DNA of 64,000 nt from Nitrobacter hamburgensis X14 (GTDB taxonomy: Bacteria; Pseudomonadota; Alphaproteobacteria; Rhizobiales; Xanthobacteraceae). Each line of letters starts with the position of its first letter. Position 1 is the stretch's first letter. Both the position numbers and the translations under genes were made by a program. The stretch covers positions 1,536,001-1,600,000 of the forward strand of contig NC_007964.1 of the NCBI RefSeq assembly GCF_000013885.1, written 5' to 3'. The notes beneath the pieces are model-generated. The model saw only the letters and a list, made by a program, of their open reading frames with translations, made no database searches and was not told where the DNA came from. Positions 44,049 to 52,508 of this stretch are shown here, piece by piece.

Positions 44049-44819
44049 ATGCACATCGATATCTCGCTTCTGCCCGCCCTTGGCGCCGCTTTCATGCTGG
44101 TGTTTGCCCGCATCGGCGCGATGGTGATGTTGTTGCCGGGGTTTGGCGAGGTCTTCATTCCGGTGCGGGTCAAGCTCGCTATCGCGCTGCTTCTGACCCT
44201 CATCATCCTGCCGCTGCATCGTTCGGCCTATCACGTCGACATGCAGTCGGTCGCACCGCTGGCGGTGTTGATGGTGCATGAGATCATCATCGGCGTGGTG
44301 CTCGGCGCCACCGCGCGCGTCACGCTCGCGGCCTTGAGTGTGGCAGGCTCGGTCATCGCACAGCAACTCGGACTCGGATTCGTCACATCGATCGATCCGA
44401 CCCAGGGCCAGCAAGGCGCGCTGATGGGCAACTTCCTGACCCTTCTTGGCATCGCGCTGCTGTTCGCGACCGATACGCACTATCTGGTCATCGCCGCGCT
44501 GAACGACAGCTACAAGATTTTCTCGCCGGGCGAACTGATGCCGAGCGGCGACGTGGCGGCGCTGGCGACGCGCGCCTTCGCCGCCGCTTTCAAGATCGGC
44601 CTGCAACTGTCGGCGCCGTTTCTGGTATTCGGGCTGGTCTTCAATATCGGGCTTGGCGTGCTGGCGCGGCTGATGCCGCAGATGCAGGTCTATTTCGTCG
44701 GCGTGCCGCTCTCGATATTCATAGGCTTCGTGATCCTAGCCGCCGTGCTGGCATCCATGATGGGAACCTACATGGATTACTTTATCGGCGTGATGCACGA
44801 CCTGACGCCGCTGAACTGA
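44049..44819 (+). CDS. fliR: Flagellar export apparatus protein FliR
   Basis: The 256-residue membrane protein has six predicted helices, the N-terminal LPALGAAFMLVFARIGAMVM and the conserved VHEIIIGVVLGATARVTLAA and GNFLTLLGIALLFATDTHYL segments. It completes the FliPQR gate. flhB starts 13 nt after its stop. Confidence 0.94.
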   Translation: MHIDISLLPALGAAFMLVFARIGAMVMLLPGFGEVFIPVRVKLAIALLLTLIILPLHRSAYHVDMQSVAPLAVLMVHEIIIGVVLGATARVTLAALSVAGSVIAQQLGLGFVTSIDPTQGQQGALMGNFLTLLGIALLFATDTHYLVIAALNDSYKIFSPGELMPSGDVAALATRAFAAAFKIGLQLSAPFLVFGLVFNIGLGVLARLMPQMQVYFVGVPLSIFIGFVILAAVLASMMGTYMDYFIGVMHDLTPLN

Positions 44820-44832
44820 GGACGCCGCGACG

Positions 44833-45912
44833 ATGGCCGACGAGAGCGACGATACCGAGAAGACAGAAGATCCGACTCAAAAACGCCTCGACGATGCGCT
44901 CGAGCGTGGCGACGTCGCCAAGAGCCAGGAGGTCAACACCTGGTTCGTGATTGCCGGTGCGACGCTGGTGCTGGCGACGTTTGGAGGCTCGGTCGGCGGC
45001 GGCGTCGAGATGCCGCTGCGCAACCTGATCGCCAATTCCTGGCAGATCCGGACCGACGGCCCCGGCCTTTTGGCGCTGGCCCAGCAGCTCGAATACATCC
45101 TCGCCGCCGCGCTCGGCCTGCCGCTGCTGATGCTGATGCTGGCCGCCATTGCCGGCAACGTCGTCCAGCACCGCTTCGTCTGGTCGGGGGAAACGCTCAA
45201 GCCGAAGCTCAGCAAGATTTCAGTGGTGTCCGGCGCCAAGCGGATTTTCGGCAAGCAGGCCGCCGCAAACTTCGCCAAGGGACTTTTCAAGGTGCTGGCG
45301 CTCGGCGCGGTCATGACAGCGGTGCTCTGGCCGGAGCGATCGCGGCTCGATGCCTTGGTACGGCTCGACCCGAACGCCATCCTCCCCACCACCACGACCC
45401 TGACGTTGCAATTGCTCGGTGCGGTTGTTGCGATGCTCGCGCTGGTCGCGATCGCAGACTACCTGTTCCAGTACCGGCAGTGGTTCGAGCGGCAGAAGAT
45501 GTCGCTGCGGGAGATGAAGGAGGAGTTCAAGCAGTCGGAAGGCGATCCGCACATCAAGGCCCGGATCAGGCAATTGCGCCATGCCCGCATGAAGAAGCGC
45601 ATGATGGCCGCGGTGCCCAAGGCTTCGGTCATCATCACCAATCCGACGCACTATTCGGTCGCCTTGTCCTACGAGCGCGGTATGTCGGCGCCGGTCTGCG
45701 TCGCCAAGGGCATGGACAACATCGCGCTCAAGATCAGGGAGATCGCCCGCGAGCACGACATTCCGATTGTCGAAAACGTACCGCTGGCCCGCGCGCTGTA
45801 TGCCACCGTCAAGATCGACGACGAGATTCCGGTCGAGCACTATCACGCGGTCGCCGAAATCATCGGCTACGTCATGGGCCTGAAGCACGGCTTTTCGAGA
45901 CGCCGTGCCTGA
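44833..45912 (+). CDS. flhB: Flagellar export switch protein FlhB
   Basis: The 359-residue protein has four transmembrane helices and a cytoplasmic C-terminal domain with the autocleavage site N270-P271-T272-H273 in SVIITNPTHYSVALSYERG. FlhB switches export from rod/hook to filament substrates. It is the last gene of the operon; the cckA start follows after about 155 nt. Confidence 0.96.
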   Translation: MADESDDTEKTEDPTQKRLDDALERGDVAKSQEVNTWFVIAGATLVLATFGGSVGGGVEMPLRNLIANSWQIRTDGPGLLALAQQLEYILAAALGLPLLMLMLAAIAGNVVQHRFVWSGETLKPKLSKISVVSGAKRIFGKQAAANFAKGLFKVLALGAVMTAVLWPERSRLDALVRLDPNAILPTTTTLTLQLLGAVVAMLALVAIADYLFQYRQWFERQKMSLREMKEEFKQSEGDPHIKARIRQLRHARMKKRMMAAVPKASVIITNPTHYSVALSYERGMSAPVCVAKGMDNIALKIREIAREHDIPIVENVPLARALYATVKIDDEIPVEHYHAVAEIIGYVMGLKHGFSRRRA

Positions 45913-46067
45913 CGCCGGACCGCGGTATCGTGGGGAAGAGTATCCGGATCGGGGAAAATGGCGGAAATTGAGCCCATGAGGTGCTTGCGCTGCCGGGTCC
46001 GATTCAGGCACTCAGGAGCCGGCGCAGGCGCATTCCGCGCCCGCTGCGACAGGTCCCGCCGGATTCC

Positions 46068-48629
46068 ATGACGTCCGATCCCGACATCGATTCGCCGCAG
46101 GTGACGCAGGAGCCGGCGCGGCGGAGCGGCAGCATCCTGCTGGTGCTGCTGGTCGCGGGCGCTATCGTCGCGGCCGCCGTGGCGTTCATGACGCTCGGGC
46201 GTGCCAACGCCCAGCCTTATATTCTGGCGCTGCTGGCCCTGCTGGCGATGGTCGGGCTGTTCACGCTGTTCGCATTCGCGGCCGGGATCGTCCGCTTCGC
46301 CGACCGCACCGCCGATGATCCGCTGATGCGCCCGATCGCCGATCACGCGTTCGACGGCATCGCCGTCACCGATTCCGGCGGGCACATCGTTTATGCCAAC
46401 GCCGCTTATCTCACCCTGACCGGCGCCACATCGATGCAGGACGTACGGCCGGTGGAGCGCGTGTTCATCGGCAACCCCGACGTCTCCGAGGCGGTATTCC
46501 GCCTGCTGAAGGCCGCGCGCGAAGGCAAGCGCCAGCAGGAAGAGGTGCGCGTCGCCGCTGCCGACGGCGCGCACGGCCGCTGGCTGCGGATGCGGGTCCG
46601 CCCGCTCGGCCAGACGAAGCGGCACTCCAGATACGCCGTGTGGTCGATCGCCGACATCACCCGCGACCGCGACCGGCAGGAAGACGTGTTCCAGGAATTG
46701 CGCCATGCGATCGAATATCTCGATCATGCGCCGTGCGGCTTCTTCTCGGTCAACAAGGCGGGCGATCTCGCCTACGTCAACGCCACGCTCGCCAACTGGC
46801 TGGATCACGATCTCGCGGAGATCGGCTCGGGCGGCTTGAAGCTCACCGACGTCGTCTCCGGCGACGGCGCGGCTTTGCTGACGTCGATCATTGCTGCGCC
46901 CGGCGAAGTCCGGACCGAGGTCTTCGACATCGACCTGCGGATGCGCAACGGCAAGACAATGCCGGCGCGGCTGTATCACAAGCTGGCATTCGGCGCCGAC
47001 GGTGTGCCCGGTCCCTCGCGGACGCTGGTGATCAGCCGCGCCCGCGACGAGCGCGTCGATCCGCAGCGCGCCGCCGAAGTCCGCTTCATGCGCTTCTTCG
47101 ACCACACGCCGATGGCGATCGCCACCGTCGACAAATCCGGTGTCGTCCATCGCGCCAACGCGCGGTTCGCGAAACTCGCGCAGAGCCTCAGTCCGGATGG
47201 CGCAGCGTCCAGGTCGATTCTCGCGGCGGTCAACGAACGCGATCGTGGCCAGTTGAGCGCGGCCATCCATGCCGCGGCGGAGGGGCAGGGCGATATTCCG
47301 CCGGTCGATGCGATGTTGAGCGGCGCGCGCGAGCGCTGGGGACAGTTTTTCGTCACCGCGGTGGTGGGGGAGGACGATCGCGACGCGGAAGCCGCGATCG
47401 TGTACATGCTGGAGACGACTGAGCGGCGTACGCTCGAAAACCAGATCAATCAGTCGCAGAAGATGGAGTCGGTCGGCCAGCTCGCCGGCGGCATCGCGCA
47501 CGATTTCAACAACGTGCTGTCCGCCATCATGATGGCGAACGACTTCCTGCTGAACGCGCACAAGCCGACCGATCCGTCGTTCCAGGACATCATGCAGATC
47601 AAGCAGAACGCCAACCGCGCCGCCGCGCTGGTGCGGCAACTGCTGGCGTTCTCGCGGCGGCAGACCCTGCAGCCGAAGGTGCTCGATCTCGGCGACACCC
47701 TGAGCGATATCGGTATGCTGCTGAAGCGCCTGATCGGCGAGAAGGTCACCTTCCCCGGCGTCGTGCACGGGCGCGACCTGTGGCCGGTCAAGGCCGACGT
47801 CTCGCAGTTCGAGCAGGTGATCGTCAACCTCGTGGTCAATGCGCGCGACGCCATGCCGAACGGCGGCAGGCTCGCGATCCGCACCGCCAACGTTGCGGCG
47901 GCGGAGGTCGCGACGTTCGGCTACAAGGGAATACCGGCCGCTGACTACGTGCTGGTCGATGTCAGCGACACCGGCTCGGGCATTCCACCCGACATCGTCG
48001 ACAAGATCTTCGAGCCGTTCTTTTCGACCAAGGAGGTCGGCAAGGGGACCGGGCTCGGCCTGTCCACGGTCTACGGCATCGTCAAGCAGACCGGCGGCTT
48101 CATCTACGTCGATTCCAAAGCGGGCGAGGGTACGACGTTCCGCATTTTCCTGCCGCGCCATTATCCAGAGGTCGAGGCGCAGCCGGCACCCGCCAACGGC
48201 GCGGGCAAGGGGCAGGAGCCGGCGGGTGCTCCCAAGCCGGCGAGCACAGACCTCACAGGGCACGGCACCATCCTGCTGGTGGAGGACGAGGAGGGACTGC
48301 GTTCGCTCAACGCGCGCGGGCTTCGCTCGCGCGGCTACAGCGTGATCGAGGCCTCCAACGGCATCGAGGCGCTGGAAGCGCTCGACCAGAAGAACGGCGC
48401 GGTCGATCTCGTCGTCTCCGATGTCGTGATGCCGGAAATGGACGGGCCGACCCTGTTGCGGAAAATGCGCGTGCGCAATCCCGATCTCAAGATCATCTTC
48501 GTGTCGGGTTATGCCGAAGAAGCGTTCGACAAGAGCCTGCCGGAGAACGAACAGTTCGCCTTCCTTGCGAAGCCGTTCGCGCTCAGCGCGCTGATCGCCA
48601 AGGTCAAGGAGACGATGGCGCTGTCATAG
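46068..48629 (+). CDS. cckA: Hybrid histidine kinase CckA
   Basis: From the ATG at 46068 the protein has 853 residues: two transmembrane helices (about 22-42 and 52-75), PAS domains, and a HisKA domain with H478 in LAGGIAHDFNNVLSAI. A HATPase domain follows (VVNARDAMPNGG, DTGSGIPPD, GTGLGLSTVYGIVKQTGG), then a C-terminal receiver with D785 in VVSDVVMPEMDG. This is the CckA layout, the phosphate source for CtrA through ChpT. Its place next to flhB is common in this family. The frame extends upstream without a good start. Confidence 0.9.
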   Translation: MTSDPDIDSPQVTQEPARRSGSILLVLLVAGAIVAAAVAFMTLGRANAQPYILALLALLAMVGLFTLFAFAAGIVRFADRTADDPLMRPIADHAFDGIAVTDSGGHIVYANAAYLTLTGATSMQDVRPVERVFIGNPDVSEAVFRLLKAAREGKRQQEEVRVAAADGAHGRWLRMRVRPLGQTKRHSRYAVWSIADITRDRDRQEDVFQELRHAIEYLDHAPCGFFSVNKAGDLAYVNATLANWLDHDLAEIGSGGLKLTDVVSGDGAALLTSIIAAPGEVRTEVFDIDLRMRNGKTMPARLYHKLAFGADGVPGPSRTLVISRARDERVDPQRAAEVRFMRFFDHTPMAIATVDKSGVVHRANARFAKLAQSLSPDGAASRSILAAVNERDRGQLSAAIHAAAEGQGDIPPVDAMLSGARERWGQFFVTAVVGEDDRDAEAAIVYMLETTERRTLENQINQSQKMESVGQLAGGIAHDFNNVLSAIMMANDFLLNAHKPTDPSFQDIMQIKQNANRAAALVRQLLAFSRRQTLQPKVLDLGDTLSDIGMLLKRLIGEKVTFPGVVHGRDLWPVKADVSQFEQVIVNLVVNARDAMPNGGRLAIRTANVAAAEVATFGYKGIPAADYVLVDVSDTGSGIPPDIVDKIFEPFFSTKEVGKGTGLGLSTVYGIVKQTGGFIYVDSKAGEGTTFRIFLPRHYPEVEAQPAPANGAGKGQEPAGAPKPASTDLTGHGTILLVEDEEGLRSLNARGLRSRGYSVIEASNGIEALEALDQKNGAVDLVVSDVVMPEMDGPTLLRKMRVRNPDLKIIFVSGYAEEAFDKSLPENEQFAFLAKPFALSALIAKVKETMALS

Positions 48630-48634
48630 CTGGA

Positions 48635-48726
48635 CTCTAGAGCCTTTTCGCTTCTGATGGAATCAGAAGCGGGCTCTATGATTTTGATTTGACGCGTTTT
48701 CTTCCCGAGAACCGGTACCGCTCTAG
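48635..48726. repeat. Composite palindromic repeat (GAGCC family)
   Basis: GAGCC...CTTCTGAT-GG-AATCAGAAG...GGCTC forms the stem and is followed by TTTTGATTTGACGCGTTTTC and an ACCGGTACC arm. Copies or inverted copies occur near 50.1, 52.4 and 55.7 kb. It lies between the cckA stop and the DUF2336 stop and may serve as a transcription end for both. Confidence 0.7.
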
Positions 48727-49689
48727 CTAACCGTCCGATCCATCGCGGCCGGTGCCACGCCGAAAAGCCGCCGCGCCGGGCTGGGCAACGCCGGGACGGG
48801 TGTGCGCCGGTGCCGTTCGGACGCGATGGCGTTCGTCGTCATAAAGGGTAGGACGATATTTGGCCCGCGCCTCCGTCATCGTTGCGCCGCGCCAGGCCGC
48901 CAGCATGATCCGGGCGGAGCGTTCGTTCAGCTGGTCGTAGAGCCGCGACAGCCGGTATACCGCGACAACGGATGTGCCGATGGCCGGATCGAGAAACAGC
49001 AGAACCTGCTGAAAGATTCTCGAAGACATGCCGACGGCCTTGGCGGCACAGGCAAGTGGCTCGCCGCCCGGATCCTTCACCACCCGCTCGGCGACGCGAG
49101 CGGGCAGGATCAGCGTCTCGCCGAGTTCGGTCGTGAAATTATCGACGTCGGCCGCGAACGCTGCCATGTGAAGGGTCTCGATCGCGCGCGCGGCCCGGGA
49201 CGGATGGATGTGCGGCGAAGGCCGCAGCGGCGCTGTCGCCAGATTGTGCAGGATCAAGGCGCGATCCCTGGCGTTTGCGCTGAAGAACATTTCGCTGATT
49301 TCGGCGGCGTCGCGCGGCTCCATCGCCAGCGTCGCGATCGTGCGGGGCTTTGCCTCTGCGGCCGGCGGTGCGTGCGGCGATGGCGGCGCGATGGGCGCGC
49401 GCGGGTGGGCGGCGGCCGGGTGAAGCCGCAGCTTGCTCATGATCGCCGCCGGGGTGCGTGGATAGATCGATAGGCGGGCGCGCACCGCGGCGCGGGTGGC
49501 ATCGTCGACCTGATCGATCAGGCGCGTCGTGAGTTCGACGAAGTGTTGCTCCTCCTCAGCGGAGTGCGTGCTGGTCTGCACGTAAAGGTCGGTCAGTACC
49601 CGCAACAGGGTCGGACGGATGTCCACGCCGTCCCGGCGGGACAGCGTCAACAACCCGTCGAAGCCGGGAAACATCGGAGGTGCGATCAT
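48727..49689 (-). CDS. DUF2336 family protein
   Basis: From the ATG at 49689 the protein has 320 residues. The central helical region (MEPRDAAEISEMFFSANARD, RALILHNLATAPLRP and SSRIFQQVLLFLDPAIG) matches DUF2336, a family of alphaproteobacterial proteins of unknown function. A Pro/Ala-rich linker precedes it and a basic tail follows. The gene converges with cckA and is divergent from a small ORF, with a CtrA box between. Confidence 0.75.
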   Translation of the reverse strand: MIAPPMFPGFDGLLTLSRRDGVDIRPTLLRVLTDLYVQTSTHSAEEEQHFVELTTRLIDQVDDATRAAVRARLSIYPRTPAAIMSKLRLHPAAAHPRAPIAPPSPHAPPAAEAKPRTIATLAMEPRDAAEISEMFFSANARDRALILHNLATAPLRPSPHIHPSRAARAIETLHMAAFAADVDNFTTELGETLILPARVAERVVKDPGGEPLACAAKAVGMSSRIFQQVLLFLDPAIGTSVVAVYRLSRLYDQLNERSARIMLAAWRGATMTEARAKYRPTLYDDERHRVRTAPAHTRPGVAQPGAAAFRRGTGRDGSDG

Positions 49690-49740
49690 GTCGGCATACG
49701 CTTGCGGAGAACTGCTCGTCCTCAACCTAGCGAGCCCGCT

Positions 49741-49755
49741 TTAACGGGTGGTTAA
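49741..49755. promoter_or_regulatory. CtrA box upstream of the DUF2336 gene
   Basis: TTAACGGGTGGTTAA fits TTAA-N7-TTAA and continues CCAT, close to the full CtrA consensus. It lies 52 nt upstream of the DUF2336 start at 49689 and 74 nt upstream of the small ORF at 49829. Confidence 0.6.
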
Positions 49756-49828
49756 CCATGCCGGGTTCTAAATCCCGGCGCGTCGTCGCCGAATTCGGGA
49801 CGGCACCGGGGGCGGGGAGAGACTGGGT

Positions 49829-50032
49829 ATGGGCACCGTTATTGCGTTTCCGGCAGATGCGGCTTCGCGGCCGGGATCGGCGATGGATCGCTCTCCGGAC
49901 CACGGGATCGGAACGGTCGTGATCCTGCCGGTCATCCGCATCGACCGCGAGACCGGCGAAAGTAGCGGTGGAAGCGGTCCCGAGGAGGGCACGGCCCCTG
50001 GCCGCCGTCGCCGTCGCCGCGCCCGCTCCTGA
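49829..50032 (+). CDS. Small basic hypothetical protein
   Basis: The 67-residue product starts MGTVIAFPADAASRPGSAMD behind GGGGAGAGA, has a hydrophobic ILPVIRI strand and ends in an Arg tract. The MGTVIAFP start and a C-terminal Arg run are seen in small proteins of this family of bacteria. No function can be given. The CtrA box upstream suggests cell-cycle control. Confidence 0.5.
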   Translation: MGTVIAFPADAASRPGSAMDRSPDHGIGTVVILPVIRIDRETGESSGGSGPEEGTAPGRRRRRRARS

Positions 50033-50040
50033 TTTTTCGG

Positions 50041-50160
50041 ATACATTTCGATGCTGGAAAATCCGCTGGAGCGTTTTCGAGCGAAGTGGGTACCGGTTCG
50101 CGTCAAGAATACGCGTCAAAACAAAAAGCTGGAGCCCGGCTTTGATTCTATCAAAGCTGG
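50041..50160. repeat. Composite palindromic repeat, inverted copy at the 5' end of a lipoprotein gene
   Basis: GGAGCGTTTTCGAGCGAAGT, GGTACCGGTTCGCGTCAA and the GGAGCC...GATTCTATCAAAG arms match, in reverse, the repeats at 48.6, 52.4 and 55.7 kb. The repeat directly precedes the likely start codon of the gene at 50162 and is open in its frame. Confidence 0.65.
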
Positions 50161-50161
50161 A

Positions 50162-50932
50162 ATGGCTCCAGCGACGCCAGCAGGGCCGGGATGTCCGCGC
50201 CTCTCTTCGCTTGTTTCCGTGATCCTTCTTAGCGCCACGGTTGCCGCATGCAGCGGCGGCGACTTCGGCCGCGTCCGTCAGGATGCCCGCAACGACGACA
50301 TGCACCGCTGGATGGGCACTGAGGCCACCGGCAGCATCGGCCTGCAGTCGTCGCGATTCCAGTTGACCGACAACGAGCGGCTGTTGCGCGATCTCGCCTA
50401 TCCGCTGATCGAGCCGCCGCATTCGCGGCCGACCTGGAAGAGCGTGTTCGGCGACTACAAGCCGTTTTCCCCGCCGTGGCGGCAGAAGCCTGCGTTCGAT
50501 CGATCGGCTTACGGCCGCCAGCTCATCGACGAGCCGCACCGCTCCGACGCCTCGCGCTATGCGCAACTGATAGACGACGTTCGCGACGACCTCACCCGGT
50601 TCGATCCGTTTTTCAACACCGCCAGGCAGGTCTTCGATCTCGACAGCAAGCGCAATGCCAGCCTGAAGTTCGTCTCCGACCTGTCGCCGCGCGAGCGCGC
50701 CGACGCCGTCGCGCGGATGGAAGAGAACGCCTTGGTCGTGCAGTGGGTGCAGCAGTGCCTCGAGCAGCGGATCGCGTCGTATCGCTGGGCGCTCGAGCAT
50801 CTGGTGGTTCAGGCGCCGGATAACATGGCGGCCGATGCCGACCGTCTGATCGGGCAGCTTGCGGTGCTGACCGCAAATCCCCCGGTCGCTGCAGCGCCGG
50901 TGATCGGCCGCGCCTTGCGCACGCGCGGGTAG
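50162..50932 (+). CDS. Predicted lipoprotein of unknown function
   Basis: From the ATG at 50162 the protein has 256 residues with a lipoprotein signal (LSSLVSVILLSATVAAC, lipidated Cys about 30). The mature part is helical and contains LTDNERLLRDLAYPLIEPPH and a region rich in Arg and Asp. The frame is open further upstream through a mobile palindromic repeat (ATG at 50051), but that would bury the signal peptide. It is predicted to be anchored in the outer or inner membrane; no family function is recognised. Confidence 0.65.
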   Translation: MAPATPAGPGCPRLSSLVSVILLSATVAACSGGDFGRVRQDARNDDMHRWMGTEATGSIGLQSSRFQLTDNERLLRDLAYPLIEPPHSRPTWKSVFGDYKPFSPPWRQKPAFDRSAYGRQLIDEPHRSDASRYAQLIDDVRDDLTRFDPFFNTARQVFDLDSKRNASLKFVSDLSPRERADAVARMEENALVVQWVQQCLEQRIASYRWALEHLVVQAPDNMAADADRLIGQLAVLTANPPVAAAPVIGRALRTRG

Positions 50933-50974
50933 GGTCGTTCCCAATTACGCGGAAGCAGTCCGATTTCCGGCGTC

Positions 50975-51048
50975 GTGCGCGGGCTTGACCCGCGCATCCA
51001 TCTTCTTTCGGAAATGATGGATTGCCGGGTCAAGCCCGGCAATGACGA
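50975..51048. repeat. REP palindrome pair
   Basis: GTGCGCGGG-N5-CCCGCGCAT and ATTGCCGGG-N5-CCCGGCAAT lie back to back, linked by an ATCCATC...GATGGAT pair of arms. This is the same family as at 24.5 and 60.2 kb. Confidence 0.75.
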
Positions 51049-51100
51049 TGATCGAGATGTTTCCGCCTAAGCGTGAAGCGAGCTAAACGAGCGCCATCGC

Positions 51101-51679
51101 CTATCGCTTCGCCTCGGGCTTCACCATGGGAGGCTCGGTCTGTAGTCGGCACTTTGCCGCGGCGAGCGAGGCTTTCGCCTGCTCCATCATGCCCGGCTCC
51201 GGCGCCAGCGCCTTCAGAACGATCAGCCCCGTCGTCGAGGGAGAGTCGATGATGAGCCGGTCCGCCGCCGTCACGTCCTCTTCTTCGGGCAGTTCCGCGT
51301 GCTGCGCTTCGGTCATCAGGTTGAGCTCAATCACCTTGCGTCCGGCGGAACGGTCGTTGATGGCGTAATAGGCGACGTCGCTGCGGGTATAGAACGACAC
51401 CGACGTGTAGGCCTGGCTCACCGGCACCGTCAGCTTGATCGATCCGCCCGACAGGTCGTAGCGGCAGACCGCGACGGCAAATGCGGGATCCATGAACGGC
51501 ATCGGCGAGTGGCCGGGATCGGCCAGCGGCAGCTGCGTCACCGCGTTCGGCGTGGTGATCGTCGTCAGCCGCGAATAGGCGTCCTGCGAGGCGATTCGCG
51601 GCAGCGCCAGCACGCTGACGAGATGGACAATCCCGCCGAGCAGGATGCCGCCGACGATCGCAAACAGCACGCGGATCAT
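51101..51679 (-). CDS. DUF1254 family envelope protein
   Basis: From the ATG at 51679 the protein has 192 residues with an N-terminal transmembrane helix (VLFAIVGGILLGGIVHLVSV). The domain reads ...VAVCRYDLSGGSIKLTVPVS and SVSFYTRSDVAYYAINDRSA, as in DUF1254. The start overlaps the stop of the DUF1214 gene (ATGA), so the two halves that form one protein in other bacteria are here separate, coupled genes. Function is unknown. Confidence 0.75.
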   Translation of the reverse strand: MIRVLFAIVGGILLGGIVHLVSVLALPRIASQDAYSRLTTITTPNAVTQLPLADPGHSPMPFMDPAFAVAVCRYDLSGGSIKLTVPVSQAYTSVSFYTRSDVAYYAINDRSAGRKVIELNLMTEAQHAELPEEEDVTAADRLIIDSPSTTGLIVLKALAPEPGMMEQAKASLAAAKCRLQTEPPMVKPEAKR

Positions 51680-52284
51680 GAGCACCCTCCAGTCGCGATG
51701 GAGGGCATCGGCGCGTCGCGCTGGGTTCGCGTCGCGACCCCGACAGGGGTGTCATAGAGCCGAAGCATCAGCACATAGCGCTCGATGCCGCCGGTCGGCA
51801 GCCAGTTGCCGGCGCGCGCGCGCGATGCCACGTGCACCGCGAACGAGCCGTCGGAATTCCGTACGATCTCCTCGCTGGTAAAGCCGTAGCGTTGCAGCGA
51901 GTTCGCCACCAGCTGGCCCTTGCGGTCGTAGAGCGTCAGTGTCCAGAATCGCGCCGCTGGCGTAACGCCGCTGACGATGACGTCGCAGCGGCCATCGAGC
52001 GGTCGCTTGCCGTCGTCGGCGGTGGCGAGAAATGCGATGCCGTCGCCGGCTCCGATCGGCAGTTCGCCGCTGCGCGCAATCGTGGCGCGTGAATAGGGGT
52101 CGATGTCGGCGGATCCGGTCCTTGGCCGTGCTGTCCACGCGCCGATGGTCAGCGTGCCGAAATCGGTGCCGCGCGTCGCGGTGAACCAGGTGGCTCCGAG
52201 GCCGACCGCGGTGGCGAGACCGAACCCCAGCAAGATGATGAAAATCAGCCGCACGGGTCGGCGCTCCGGTTTTGAAGTTTGCAA
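51676..52284 (-). CDS. DUF1214 family envelope protein
   Basis: The 202-residue protein has an N-terminal transmembrane helix (LIFIILLGFGLATAVGLGAT) and a beta-rich domain with PAARFWTLTLYDRKGQLVAN and GGIERYVLMLRLYDTPVGVA, typical of DUF1214. It precedes the DUF1254 gene with a 4-nt overlap. It is predicted to be membrane-anchored and periplasmic. Confidence 0.78.
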   Translation of the reverse strand: MQTSKPERRPVRLIFIILLGFGLATAVGLGATWFTATRGTDFGTLTIGAWTARPRTGSADIDPYSRATIARSGELPIGAGDGIAFLATADDGKRPLDGRCDVIVSGVTPAARFWTLTLYDRKGQLVANSLQRYGFTSEEIVRNSDGSFAVHVASRARAGNWLPTGGIERYVLMLRLYDTPVGVATRTQRDAPMPSIATGGCS

Positions 52285-52334
52285 ACGATCACGGCACTCC
52301 TCTGGCGCGAACTCGCGACAGACGCTGTATGACC

Positions 52335-52430
52335 TAGAGCCCTTTCAGTTCTGATGGAATCAGAACCGGGGCTCTAGGGTTTTGATGCTTCACGCGAACC
52401 GGTATCCACCTCGCTCGAAAACGCTATAGT
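52335..52430. repeat. Composite palindromic repeat (GAGCC family)
   Basis: AGAGCCCTTTCAGTTCTGAT-GG-AATCAGAAC...GGGCTCT followed by TTTTGATGCTTCACGCGAAC and GGTATCC, CGAAAACG arms. It lies in the gap between the DUF1214 gene start and the PBP1A stop. Confidence 0.65.
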
Positions 52431-52508
52431 GGCGTGGATTCATTCGACATTCGATATTAGCCATTCGGCTCGCCACGCATCTGTAATGCGAATGTCGGGA
52501 TCGGACCA

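Noticed and set aside
45867..48263. 798-codon minus-strand open frame opposite cckA
   Set aside because: No domain is visible in it, and the plus strand encodes all CckA motifs.
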